A stretch of 64,000 nt of DNA, from positions 27,192,310 to 27,256,309 of the forward strand of contig JAZBQD010000015.1 of the NCBI GenBank assembly GCA_036583965.1. The letters run 5' to 3'. The DNA is from Prunella strophiata (lineage: Eukaryota > Chordata > Aves > Passeriformes > Prunellidae). A program made the position numbers and the translations under genes. The notes below the pieces were generated by a model. It was not told where the DNA came from and ran no database searches. It saw only the letters and a list, made by a program, of their open reading frames with translations. Of this stretch, positions 52,132-63,460 are shown piece after piece; within the stretch, counting starts at the first letter, position 1, and every line of letters begins with the position of its first letter.

Positions 52132-52290
52132 TGTTGTGGTTTAAGCCCAGCCAGTAGCCAAGCCTCACACAGCCATCTGCTCCCTTCCCTGCCAGTGGGA
52201 TCGAGGGGTAAAAGCTAGAGGAGTAAGAGCTAGAGAAGTAAAAGTGAGAAGTGTAAGGGCTAAAAAATTTGTTAGTTGAGATAAAGACAG

Positions 52291-52296
52291 TTTAAT
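52291..52296 (-). terminator. ATTAAA polyadenylation signal of the LTR
   Basis: The minus strand reads CTCTATTAAACTGTC. ATTAAA is the commonest natural variant of AATAAA, and its place about 170 bp downstream of the TATA box fits an R/U5 junction. Confidence 0.7.
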
Positions 52297-52465
52297 AGAG
52301 AAAGCAAAAGCCACACACACAAACAAAGCAAAGCAAGGGCTTACACTGCCATTCGTAGGCAGGCAGCTGTTCAGCCATCTCCAGGAGAGCAAAGCCCCAT
52401 CCAGTGTTACTTCAGAAGACAAATTTCATCACTCCAAACATCCTCTTTCCAGCTTCTTCTCCTAA

Positions 52466-52473
52466 TTTTTATA
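52466..52473 (-). promoter_or_regulatory. TATA box of the LTR promoter
   Basis: The minus strand reads TCAGGATATAAAAATTAGG. TATAAAAA is a near-consensus TATA box lying about 280 bp inside the LTR from its 5' (U3) end, as expected for U3. Transcription would run leftward on this map. Confidence 0.7.
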
Positions 52474-52750
52474 TCCTGAACATGATATTGTATGGTCTGG
52501 AATATCTTTTTTGTCAGTTTGGGCCACCAATCCTGGCTGTGTCTCCTCCTGACCTCCCAAGCACCCTCAGTTTCCCTCACCAGCATGGCACTATGAAAAG
52601 CAGAAAAGGGCTTGGCTCTCTGTAAGCCTCTGTAAGCAACAACAAAAAGACCTCTATATTATCAGCCCTGTGTTCAGCACAGATCCAAAACACAGCCCCA
52701 TACAAGTCACTATGAAGAAAATTAACTCTACCCCAGCTGAAACCAGCACA

Positions 52751-55700
52751 TCTACCCACAAAAGAAAGAATCTAAATGCTTAGCACAGACTTCTAACTTG
52801 AGCAGGTTCCCAAGAATTAGCTATTATGGTGTACAGCTTATCAATTTTGAAGTAACTTTGTGAACTTTGCTTACTGTGTTTTCCTGTGAAGCTGTGTGAG
52901 AGCAGCACCACCAGGAAACAGACATTCACCATTCTGGCCCCAGATTTGAATTTTTCAGATCCCAACAGTAGAACAGCTGGAAAAGTGGATCAAATTATTT
53001 GGCATTATGAATAGCTATACTTAATGAAGACATGACACCTGTAATGAAAATCCACAGAAGCTGAAAAGACAAAGCTGTGCTTGTCAAAAGAAATTTTTGA
53101 ATGAGCTAGGTCACTTAAAGCTACACAGATTTTAGTCAATGCAGCTTCTCTGAAGCTTTCTGGAGATCAAATCTAATTGAACAGTAGAAACAGCTGAGCA
53201 GATGTTTTGGCCACTGGTGAAAGCCAATAATAACTTCCACTAGAATGGGAAGGGTGCCTCAACCTGTCTTTTCATTTGGCCTGTTTTCAAAAGGTTGTTG
53301 TAAATTTGCATATAAGACTTTCAAGAGTCACTTTCTTATAAAAGACAGAAAGAAATCTTTTGTGGATAATTCCAATTTATAAATATTGAAATTATGGAGA
53401 TTCATGGAAAGTCATTAAGTTTAATTTATTTTCACCACCAGAAAATTTTATTTTTTAATCTGAATTTTAGACATGACTCTCTGTTATTGTGATCTGTGGC
53501 CATTAATTTCTATTTTGTCTAACATAAAAAAGGAACTAAACTCTTACTGTTTGTAATGGGTTTGTTGACTGCAATAGTTTTCATCTTTTACTTTCATCTC
53601 TACCCTTTCTACGTTTTTAGGATTTTTTTTTTTTTTGGTCCTTGCAGACTATGTTTTCTAAACCTCTGACCATCAACATCGCTATTTCATAAACTCTTCC
53701 TAAATGGTCAATTTTATTTGACAATTTTCCCATTTGAGAAGTATTTTTGCTTTATTAAACTTTATAGATCTGATTATGACACTTGAGCTGCAGTGCCAGA
53801 CCATTGTGGTGCTGGATAGATAGATATGATTCTCTACAACTTCTTAGGCACAAGTCACATGGATGATGTTCAGAATATTATTTATTAACATGTTTTTTCT
53901 TGAGTGCCTTCATCTTTTCTTATCACTGAACCAGTAAATCCCAAGTTGTATTCTCCATCTAATGTCAACCTATGTTGCAATCATCAATTCTATTTTTCAT
54001 GTGGGATTATTTTTTTAAATTGCTTTATAATCACATTATGTACCTAAAATAATGTAAGACAGAGGAAATAAATCAGTAATATTCCTCCTCCATATTTTAA
54101 TTTTGGAAATTTTTAATTTAATAATAAGAGGAACAAGTAAGAAAAGAGAATTTATGCTAATATAGGATCACTTTTCTTAAAGAAATTCTGAGAACTCATG
54201 GTATAACACAATTAGATAAGGAAAACTGCATTTTATATCAATGCAGTGAAACACTCACAGCCAAAATGAAAGACATGAGATGTCATGCCTGCATACATGT
54301 CTGGTCTGACTGCATATCTTATATGCCAACAGCTTCTCCCAGCACAAGCTATGCTCTACAGAGATCACTGAATGATCCATCTGTGACCAGTACAGCTGTT
54401 AGTGAAAGTCATCAAAATAGTCCTGACAAGATATTCAGGAATATGCTCTATTTCCAAAGTGGTAACAAATACATGTTGAACTCTCTCCTCCACTAATATA
54501 CCTTTTTGGTTTTTTCCTGCTATAACTGGTCTACACAAAACATCTCTGACAACAGTTGCAGTAAGATTTGCGGTTTTAAATGGTTTATAGGGATTTTTTT
54601 GCCTTTCTGAGTTGGAGTGAACTTATTGCATTATGAGGAACCATTAATACTCTTATTCTTCTTTATCATATGAATGTGAATGAGATAACTTGTGTCATGT
54701 TGGCTGAAAATTAAGCACAATTACCATGCCCTTCATAAAAAATGTAAAATTAGTTTGATATATCTTATGGGTAGGGATATTAAGGCAAAGAATTTAATAA
54801 CTTTTCCCTGATTCACATTTTTAGTTAATGTTCAGGACATAATGGCAGAGAAGTTTGATTTTAGTATTTACTCTGATAACCTGCTTTTAATAGTAAAGAC
54901 TGAATTATTGAAATGAAAAAAGTATTAATATTCCAGGAGTCCCTAGCAGTTCTCCTGGTTTGGTGTTACCAACAATTGTATGGCTCATTTTCAGTAAACC
55001 TTCAAATTTAGTATCTTTTAAAGTTACTGAAATTGAATTTCCAATATCATTAGCAATTAATGAGATTTCAAACTTTTCAGTATTTAAGTAGCATAAGAAT
55101 TCCATTGATTTAGGTTTTTAAGTCCCTTTATGATCTGAGCATCAGAGTAAAGCTTATCAAAAAAATTTGTTTAGAAATTCAGATAGGTACTAAGGGGTAT
55201 TACAAATAAAATATGTTCAGCACTTGGCATCTCTTTCAGCAATTTTGAAAATCCTCCTAGTAGTTAATGAATATTTAGATGATCAAATAAAGTTGTGACT
55301 AGGGTTTTAGGATGGGTTTAGGGACAGTGTTATTTGGGACTTTATCATAAAACTTATTCTTTTATTAAAAAAACATTGTGCATTAGCTCTGTTTGATAGA
55401 CAAATGTAGAAAGACATTTATTGATTTACATTTTCCCATTATTATCAACTAGAAATTATTGCAACTTCATTAGCTAATTAAATAGTTGACTAAGTCAGTG
55501 TGACACATCATATGTTTTTACTATTCATTCTGAGTGGCTGGTAGAGACCAGCCCTGCTATTTCTCAAAGTAAGAAAATGCATTTTACATAGGCAAAAGCT
55601 GATTTTTGAAATTAAAATCTCCTATATAAAAGTTTGGGAAGCACTTTATAACATTAAGTGCTTTGTAATTTCTTTCCTTCCTTAACTCTGATACAGTTGC

Positions 55701-56776
55701 TTTTTTTAAAGTCACATCACTGAGCTGCCCAAGTCTCTTTTGACACACATTTTTTTATGGCTAACTGCTCCAGTTGTTTTGTTACCTATTTTAACAATAT
55801 CACAAGAAATGTGAGAACTGACAAGTCACTTTTTTCTAGGACAGAGAGGTCCTCAAATGTCTAGATAGTGTCTAACAATCACTGTGTCTTTGTCAATGAA
55901 CACATAGGAAGGAAATATTTGAGGCAGAGCTTCAGATTGAGTTAATATATTTTCAAAGCAGAAGTCTTTAAAGGAATAATGGACAATCTTAATGGGGTTT
56001 AGGGCCTCATCTTTTTTAACAGTGCTCTGCGGTTTTCCAGACACCTGAATTACATTTTTCATCTGTGATGTACTTAATTCTCATAGTAAGGTAGAAGTTA
56101 GCCTAAGAACTTTGGAATACATTTAATTTCACTTTATATCAAGGTATTTCTGTCCTGAAAGAATCCATTTTTCTCTTCCTTTTCATTTTCAAAATACATT
56201 TTACTCTTTCTCAAAAGTATCTGAGATAGATTTTAAAGGGTATTACCAGGCTAATATTAATAGTAGTTAAAACTCCTACCTGCAAAATGTGTACTTTATC
56301 AATTATATTATTTTTGAAAAGCAAGTAATGTCTCTAATAAAAATAATTGTTATTATTATTATTATTATTACTATTAAAAACAAAACAAAAAACAAGATAC
56401 ATTTGAAAAGGCTTAGGGTTTATATATTTCTTCAGGTTCTGATAATTAATTTAAACAGTTTTGAATTTATCCCAGAAATTAGGTAAAAACAAAGGGAAGT
56501 AACATTTTGAGCTATAGTGTCCAATTTATATTTTCACTCAACAATACTCCTGTTTGCTATAAACACTAAAATGTCAAAAAAGCCCTAGATCCTTTTGATT
56601 ACCAGGTCACTGCTTACTGTGATGTAGTTTTATTACTTTAGAGTGCAACAGAGTTTAGACATTACTTATGTTCATAGAAAAAGCTTCCATTGTTTACTAA
56701 CACATAGGCTGAGTTACAAGAGTGCCCCACCAAGCCTTTTGCTGCCTATATTTTCACAAGATGTAAGAGTTTTATA
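52751..56776. other. Low-copy AT-rich noncoding DNA
   Basis: About 4 kb without a recognised gene or element. A 76-codon ATG frame at 54266-54496 has a Ser/Thr-rich middle (SVTSTAVSESHQNS) and an acceptable translation-start context. It has no homologue that I know and no convincing splice sites. A T-run of about 13 lies near 53624. Confidence 0.5.
56350..56370. repeat. (TTA)7 microsatellite
   Basis: Seven uninterrupted TTA units, followed by an imperfect CTATTA unit. Short and probably polymorphic. Confidence 0.95.
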
Positions 56777-57012
56777 GAAAAAAAAGAAAAGAGAAAGAAA
56801 AAGAAAAGGAAAAAGAAAAAGAAAAAGAAAAAGAAAAAGAAAAAGAAAAAGAAAAAGAAAAGGAAAAAGAAAAAGAAAAAGAAAAAGAAAAAGAAAAAGA
56901 AAAAGAAAAGAAAAGAAAAGAAAAAGAAAAAGAAAAGAAAAAGAAAAGAAAAAGAAAAAGAAAAAGAAAAAGAAAAAGAAAAAAAAGAAAAAGAAAAATA
57001 AAAAAGAAAAAA
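56777..57012. repeat. (GAAAAA)n homopurine microsatellite, ~236 bp
   Basis: Mostly GAAAAA hexamers with GAAAA pentamer and GGAAAAA variants interspersed. The plus strand has no pyrimidine from 56777 to 56998; the single T in the tract falls at 56999. Internal stretches are mirror-symmetric, which suits intramolecular triplex formation. The Phe/Leu/Ser frames of 91-118 codons on the minus strand are simple-sequence artefacts. The copy number in the assembly is probably unreliable. Confidence 0.97.
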
Positions 57013-57363
57013 GCACAGCACAAGGAAGTTAAGGAAGTTAAGTACAAGGAACTCCAGAGACCATATTTTTATGACTTTTATTTTTTCCAGTCTGATCTCC
57101 ATCTTAAGAAATGCCCTAACAAGTGTTTTTAATAGCAGTGGTGAAATGCATAAACTATCAGGGGTCCATTAGATATATGAGCTTATATGGAAAGGAGGGG
57201 GTAGTAGGCAAAGAGGTGGTTCCCATTTAGATGAATGATGTTATATAATGTTCTTTTTATCTTCTGGCATTCTCACATGGGAGAGAGTTCTGATGAAAAC
57301 AACAGCATGATTTATCTGTATTTCCATTTTTTTTCCTGACAGATTTGAGTAAGTGGAATATAG
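57013..57363. other. Unremarkable noncoding DNA
   Basis: Immediately after the microsatellite AAGGAAGTT is repeated twice in tandem near 57022-57039. Nothing else is recognised. Confidence 0.6.
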
Positions 57364-57432
57364 TCATAGAATCATAGACTATCCTGAGTTGGAAGGGACC
57401 CATAATGAACATCAAGTACAACTCCTAAAATG
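57364..57432 (-). mobile_element. Short CR1 LINE 3' terminus, minus strand
   Basis: TCATAGAATCATAGACTATCCTGAGTTGGAAGGGACCCATAATGAACATCAAGTACAACTCCT is the reverse complement of a CR1 3' end, with two ATTCTATGA-type terminal units preserved. Only about 70 bp are recognisable. The terminal repeats are little diverged. Confidence 0.9.
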
Positions 57433-60400
57433 TCCACATTGAAATCATTAGATTTCAAAGGGTTGGACTTTTTAGTCATGACTAAGGGTTTCCATGTGGT
57501 ACTAAGATTTACAAGACTATTTGAGGACTAAGGATTTTTATATGCACATGATTTTATAAGTATCTCAATAGAAAGGCCTAATAAATCTCTAGTAGAAAAC
57601 TGGGTCACTGTCCTACATTTTTAACATGTATATAAAACAACAAAACCCCATTGCTCTATTTAGGAAGCAAGAAATTATAAGTTCTAATAATAAATGATCC
57701 CCAAATCAAAAGTTCTTGAGAGTTTTATTTTTAAAATACATATATGTACCTATCTCATCTGCATTAACTTTGCCTATCTTTTTTTCCATATGTCTTTCAT
57801 ATCTGCAGGATACCAGGAAGACTGAGGTGTCTCAAATCTACCTCACACATAAATTACAGAGTGCAGAGATTATACTAACAAAGACTTCTAGGGCTCTTTC
57901 AGGTTCTTTTCCACAACTGGATGGCTCTCTTTAAGTAAGAGAAACAGAGTACTGCTAAATCCCTCTGAACATTTGTTTTAGGTATGGATATACCATTTTG
58001 AAAAAGTGAAAAAAATATCTATTAATGTGGCCCACTGCAGAAATGCAATGCAAAAGCACAGGTGCTGAATCACATGAGAAGCATCTGCTGGACCAGCTGT
58101 TGTCCACCACTGCAGTGCAAGCGGGTGCCCAGGAGTATTTTCTCCTGCAGTTTTGTTTGTTCATTTGGGAAGAATGATAGGTGATGGACTGCCAAGCTGA
58201 GATGTGATTATTGTATTAAAGAGTGATTTGGTTGACCTCAGGTGTACCATCTTGTTAGTGACTCCCATGACTGGACTGCTGCCAAGGCATGTTTCCTGGG
58301 GAGTGGACAGATTTATTGAGTGCGACAAGAGGGAAAATAATGTCTCTTTGTTATAATGGAGAATCAGCATGAGCTGTTAACCAAGACAGTATAGCAAAGA
58401 TGACTAAATATTCATGATAGCCAAAACTCAGGAAACAATGACTAACCTTTGTGTTAGAATGCTAGCTCACTGAGTGAAAAATGCACCTAATGCACTTTAT
58501 TTTCACTAAGAAGGCTGAAATTAAAAATAAGCTGATTTCTCTGAACTGTTAGACATCTGCATCTGTCTTGAAATGCAGCTACATAGGTGCCTGGCTAGCA
58601 CTTCAGGAAATCAGGCACTTGGTATTTTATTTCTATTCCTAGGAAGTCGTGACAGAAGGGCATGACTGAGACACTTGGGTTACATGAGAATATCCAAGAG
58701 CATCAGGGTCCTCACAGTGTGATTCAGGGAATTATCATAGCATTAAGTGGAAATTATGCAGGAAATAGGCTACAGACTAATAATCAAACCTTTTTGTAAA
58801 CTTTTACTAAGGGTTTATTAACTGAAGAGAGAAAGCCTCAGGTGTTGCAATCTTCATATTGCAGCATATTATCTTTAGGTATTTTCTATTGTTTTGGGAA
58901 ATTCAGCTATTCTAGTATATTACAGAATACATACCACAAAACAGTACCTTTTCCTTGTAGTGCTGCAAAGAAATTCTAAAGTAGGGTAGGACTTTTTACA
59001 CCTCATCATTTTGCAGGAGCAGAGTTTCATGTTTAAATGCCACTTAAAGATCACTTTTTTTCAGTTTCTACTAAGAATTCAGGTTTACAGGTGTAACGAT
59101 GAAACCATCTCCATGGGCTTATGTAAAATTTTGCACAGGCTCTTGCCACTGAGTCCTGTATTATTTAGATTGAATTTTCCATTAGTATCAATATGTTCAT
59201 CAATAGCAGAGGACCATGGCTTATGTTCTTGTAGGTGTATTTTGCAAACATCTAGTGAGGTCATGAAATTAATTTTGCAACAGCTTATTCAAACAACTGA
59301 TGAGGCCAATAGTTTAGCTCTTCTCATTAGTGTTGGATATAAACCTTTGCCCCCAACAGTGAAAGATAAATGTTTAATTTAAGCAGATACCTAGTTCCCT
59401 TTATTAATGGATTTCCAGTATGCATTTGTAATGCTCTGTTTAGTGTTATGGGGTTTTTTTGCAGATGCATTGCTCGACACTTGGCTGTTAGAAGTTTTAA
59501 TATCTTTAATAAAATGTTCTATAAACATCATTACTAAAATGCAAGCCTGATAGCAAACTGCTAGGGAACTGTTTGCACTATCAAGGTCACAGTCTAAACA
59601 ATTTATAACAGCTGTAAATATTTAATATGAGTTGGATACTCAAGGATGTTCATACATTTATTTCAACTTTTTTTTTTTTTCAGTAGTGCCCAGTGCATGT
59701 AATTTCTTAGTGATGACTACATGAAGTCTATTAAGAACATGTAGAAAAAAAAAAATTTTTTTTTCCCAATCTGCCAGTCTAAAATCTGAAAGTAATTGTG
59801 CATTGTATGCCATGGCATGCAAAAAACATTGGAACAACAAAAGCTTCTTTTTCCCCTGCATGTGCTTTCTAGAATGAGAACAAAGACTGGTATCATGCAG
59901 GCGTATTTTGACAAATATTAGGAAGATAAGACTCCTAACACATACTAGGAGATGAAAACTCAGCTTTCGGGAAGGTAACAGGAGTTTTGTCATTGGCTTC
60001 ATCAGAGTTAGAGGTTCCCTTGGGGAAGATATATTTTGAGGTAATTGCCATGTTTTCACATTGTTAACTTTATGCTAATAGTATTTGAAACATAGCTATT
60101 CTGTTTGGGTAACAATGGTGAAGCTAGATGCTATCCTTGTTTTGTTTTCTATTTCCTCATACTTAACAGTTAAAAGGGTTACATTGATACTGTGATCAAA
60201 TATCACTCATGCATACATCAAACTTCCATTCATCATACATAGTCTCTATGGCATGTCTGACCTTCAGCCTAACACATGACCTTGATTATTGTCTATTCAT
60301 TGCATATTCAATGCCTATTGAAAGCATTTTTATACTTGTTTATTACCTTTTTACCTGGTTGTTGTTAACTGCCAATAATATCCTGCAGTTAAACAACTTA

Positions 60401-61014
60401 TGTCATGCAAACCTCACAATGCTTTTCAAATGGATATTGAACTACCATAAAGCAGGTTTTCCCAAGCTAGTCTTGAAGATGTGAATTGTCAATCAAACCC
60501 CAAAACTATCCTTATTTATGTAGCTATTTCTTTGACCTCAGTGGAAATGATTTTTTTATCCTGCATTAAGTACTATTTCATCTTTCTGTAGGAGGATGTA
60601 CTGCAAACAAAATGAGGCAATATCTAACTAATTTATTGTGAAGGACTGGGCAAATAATTCTTCCATATCCAGCGTCCTTATTGCATTGTTTCAATAGTCA
60701 GGAACTAGAATTGGAGTTATGGTGGTAGTGCTGTTTTCATTAGTTCTTTCCTTCAGAGAATTCAAAATATATGCCAGCATTTTTTCCTGAGGTATTCTGG
60801 ATTGTATTTATTTTTTATCAAGCACACTCTTCTAATTTCTTTTCTTCTGAATGACACTTAGGCTAATGCTCTTTTTAATTTGCTTGGAAAAACACTAGAC
60901 ACATCCCTGGCAGTTATAATTATTGAAACAATATTTCATTTGTTTATCAGGTTTATAATTATTCCAATACTATAATCTGCGCAAAGATGTGCCTAGTATT
61001 ACTCTCAATGTACA
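57433..61014. other. Low-copy AT-rich noncoding DNA
   Basis: About 3.6 kb without a recognised element. An A11T9 junction lies at 59745-59764. Frames at 59011-59382 (123 codons, plus) and 59658-60059 (133 codons, minus) are the longest here. They show no domain, and the second gains length from lysine-coding A runs. Confidence 0.55.
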
Positions 61015-61208
61015 GGACAGGAGAACTTCAACATCCACTTTTACTGGAATAAGTTGCTCAGGGAGGTGGCGGATCATCATTTCCAGAAGTGTTTGAGAGA
61101 TATCTGGATGTGGCACTTGGGGATATGGTTTAGGGGTGATTATGGTGGTTCTAGGTTGTCAGTTGGTACAGATAATCTTTAAGGTCTCTTCCAACCTTCA
61201 TGATTCAG
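61015..61208 (+). mobile_element. CR1 LINE 3' end, plus strand
   Basis: AACTTCAACATCCACTTTTACTGGAATAAGTTGCTCAGGGAGGTGGCGGATC corresponds to the CR1 ORF2 C-terminus and stop region. GGATGTGGCACTTGGGGATATGGTTTAGGGGTGATTATGG and TCTTTAAGGTCTCTTCCAACCTTCATGATTCAG are the 3' untranslated end. About 190 bp survive, 5' truncated. Its tail meets the tail of the next CR1. Confidence 0.92.
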
Positions 61209-61211
61209 GAA

Positions 61212-61842
61212 AGGAAATGACCTCCCTCTGTAGGTCACCTGCTTCAACCTCTCTGCTCAAGCTTTGCCACTTAGAGCTATTTTCCCAGGACTGTGTCCAG
61301 ATGGTTTTTGAATACTTCTAAGAGAGAATTCAAAACCTCCCCGGAAAACTTGTTCTGGTGTTTGTTGAAAGTGTTTCCTGATGTTCAGAGGGAGCCTCCA
61401 TGTTTTAGTGTGTGTCCATGGCCTCTGGGTCTGTCACTGAGCAACAGTGAAAAGAGCCTGACTCCATCCTCTTTACATTGTCCCTCAGATATTTATATAT
61501 GGTGATGATAGCCATCATGCTATGTCACTTCTCCAGGCTGAACAGTCCCAGTTCTCTCACAGCCTTTCTTCACTGTGTAAGAGCTCCAGTCCATTCACCA
61601 TCCTTATGGGCCTTCACTGGACTGTCTCCATGTGTCCAAATCTCTCTTGCATGGAGGATTCCAGAATGTGACACAATACTTCAGGCACGACCTCACCAGC
61701 TCAGAATAGAGGGGCAGCCTCTCTTGCAGCCCAGGACACAATTTTCTATCTGTAAGAGAGCATTGCTGGCTCATGTTGAACTTGGTGTCCTCCAGGACAC
61801 CATGTCATACTCTGTCAAGATTCTTTGCAGCTGAGCTGTTGA
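61212..61842 (-). mobile_element. CR1 LINE 3' part, minus strand
   Basis: From the left: GACCTCCCTCTGTAGGTCACCTGCTTCAACC, CAGGACTGTGTCCAGATGGTTTTTGAATA, AGTGAAAAGAGCCTGACTCCATCC and CTTCTCCAGGCTGAACAGTCCCAG. Then CCTTCACTGGACTGTCTCC and CACGACCTCACCAGCTCAGAATAGAGGGGCAG. These are the reverse complement of the CR1 ORF2 C-terminal region and 3' UTR, of a different subfamily from the copy to its left. It is about 630 bp, 5' truncated at the right edge. The plus-strand frame of 118 codons (61478-61834) is antisense. Confidence 0.94.
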
Positions 61843-63274
61843 TTGAAGCTCACAGTGATTTAGCCAAAATTTTAAAAGCCTTTTAAACTATCTTTAACCT
61901 CTGAGGAATAGTAACCAACTCTGATATGCTGCCCTACTTGAAAGAACTAAAAATACTACAGTGGAAGTCAGAAATAGTGAAACATAAATTTAATTATATT
62001 TAAGAGAAATATTTTATTTTCAAGAACTTCAATGAAGGAACTGTGCCTAATTGAGAACGTTCATACAGAGCTTAGGAATTTCCTTCAAACTGTAATTTCT
62101 ATCAATTGTAAGCATTTACACTAAACTCTGGACTTTCCCCCTTATATTTTACTCTCCAGAACACTATCATTCAAATGCAAGATCAGTGGATTTGATCTAT
62201 CCCTTATTGCTTCAGAAATCCCTCCTAGATTTTAGAGAAGGGCCATCCTATGCAATATGTATAAAAGAAAATGAGATAACTATGGCTAGATTTTAGTTAG
62301 ATAAATAGATTTTCCACCTCACAGGGCTTCAGGCTGAAAATCAATTTTATCATTCTGCATTTTTCTCTCTTAAACTGTTCCTTGCTTGTGAATCTGTGTT
62401 CCACTGGAGAACTTTTACAAGTTTCCAGAAGTGGTATACAATATGCAGCTGCCTCATCAAAGGCATCTATTACCATTTTAAATGCCTCACTGTAATCAGT
62501 CCTTTTAGATAGGTCTGGCAGATTAACAGATTTTTCAGTGCTTCTGTACCATTTAGTGGTGATGTAAAGCAGGTGACATATCCTTGGATTCCTGGAATTG
62601 CTTTAAATGCTTACCTTCATCCCACTCCAAATGCTTTCCAGTTTTTCAGGGAGTGTTTTAGATTGTTCTAATGACAAGACCCCTAACTATTATTTCTTTT
62701 CCCTATGTGGTAAATTATAGACAGTGTACTAAAAATTAAGTTCTATTTTTACATAAGTATGTGTAGCACAGCCATGGAGGTTGAAAGAATTATAGCTTGA
62801 TATTTTATTGCCAATTATTGATCCTGCATGTATAATTTATAATACTGCATCACACAAATTATGAAGAAATTTGATTTATTGTTGGCATGATTGCTCATTA
62901 TATAGCAGTCTTAATTGGTTTTCTCCTAAATTAAAAAAAAAAATGTATGCATATATAAACTGATGTCCTTTTCCTTTTAAAAAAATATTCATGTAAAAGA
63001 TATAAAAATTCTTGACTTGCAGCTAATAATCTAAACTTTCATATCACCATTAGCTGATAAGAAAACTAGTCTGCGGCACAGTGATGTAATGAGACCCAAT
63101 TAATTAATTCTAATACAAAGGTCTGATTTGACTAGAAGAAAACTATGTATTCACCTGGATTTTGTTGTGAGACAAGACCATCAATTTATAAGAAGGAGTC
63201 CAGGCTTTAGTCAAAACTGCTAATCTGGAGCTTGGAAATCTTTTAAATGACAGAACAGCTTTGCAAATGTCTGT
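61843..63274. other. Low-copy AT-rich noncoding DNA
   Basis: No gene or element recognised over about 1.4 kb. A 10-base A run lies near 62932. Confidence 0.6.
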
Positions 63275-63460
63275 GAACTGTTCAGTCCAGAGTGTTGTGC
63301 TGCCATTCAGAAGGATCCTGACAGGCAGGAGAAATGGGCAGAGCATAAAATTCCTGAAATTCAACAAATACAAATGCGGGGTCCTGCACCTGTGGAGGAA
63401 CAATCCCATGCATCAGCACAATCTGAGGCTTGACCTTCTGGGAAGCAGCTCCGAGAACTC
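63275..63460 (+). mobile_element. CR1 LINE ORF2 fragment, plus strand
   Basis: TGCCATTCAGAAGGATCCTGACAGGCAGGAGAAATGGGC, then AAATTCAACAAATACAAATGCGGGGTCCTGCACCTGTGGAGGAACAATCCCATGCATCAGC, match the CR1 ORF2 region 'KFNKGKCKVLHLGRNNPMHQ'. Both edges are abrupt. The downstream ORF2 end and 3' UTR are missing, so the fragment is truncated or interrupted at 63460. Confidence 0.88.

Larger units (their letters stand above)
52132..52750 (-). mobile_element. Endogenous retrovirus LTR of a widespread avian family, minus orientation, full-length solo type
   Basis: On the minus strand it starts TGTGCTGGTTTCAGCTGGGG (from 52750) and ends GGCTTAAACCACAACA (52132). This gives TG...CA termini and 619 bp. 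U3 carries the family phrases AGAGTTAATTTTCTTCATAGTGAC and GGGGCTGTGTTTTGGATCTGTGCTGAACACAGGGCTGATAA. A TATA box (GGATATAAAAA) lies at 52466-52476 and an ATTAAA polyadenylation signal at 52291-52296, followed by GTCTTTATCTCAAC. This spacing implies an R region of roughly 150 bp and a U5 of about 140 bp. No internal retroviral sequence borders it. The flanks (AGCCAC left, TCTACC right) do not form a duplication. The 73- and 85-codon frames within are not known retroviral proteins. Confidence 0.88.

Noticed and set aside
49605..52750. The two minus-oriented LTRs as the two ends of one provirus
   Set aside because: Their sequences belong to different families, and no gag, pol or env remnant lies between them.
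54266..54496. 76-codon ATG frame with Ser/Thr-rich middle
   Set aside because: No recognised family and no convincing splice donor or acceptor. Its length is expected by chance in this amount of AT-rich DNA.
56714..57102. Minus-strand frames of 91-118 codons made almost only of Phe, Leu and Ser
   Set aside because: Direct translation of the (GAAAAA)n simple repeat.
59011..59382. 123-codon plus-strand frame
   Set aside because: No domain, signal or motif is recognisable. Frames of this length are expected a few times per 64 kb in six frames.
59658..60059. 133-codon minus-strand frame, the longest in the window
   Set aside because: Its end is extended by lysine codons from A runs. There is no family resemblance.
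61478..61834. 118-codon plus-strand frame
   Set aside because: It is antisense to the minus-strand CR1 ORF2 remnant, so it is a shadow rather than a gene.
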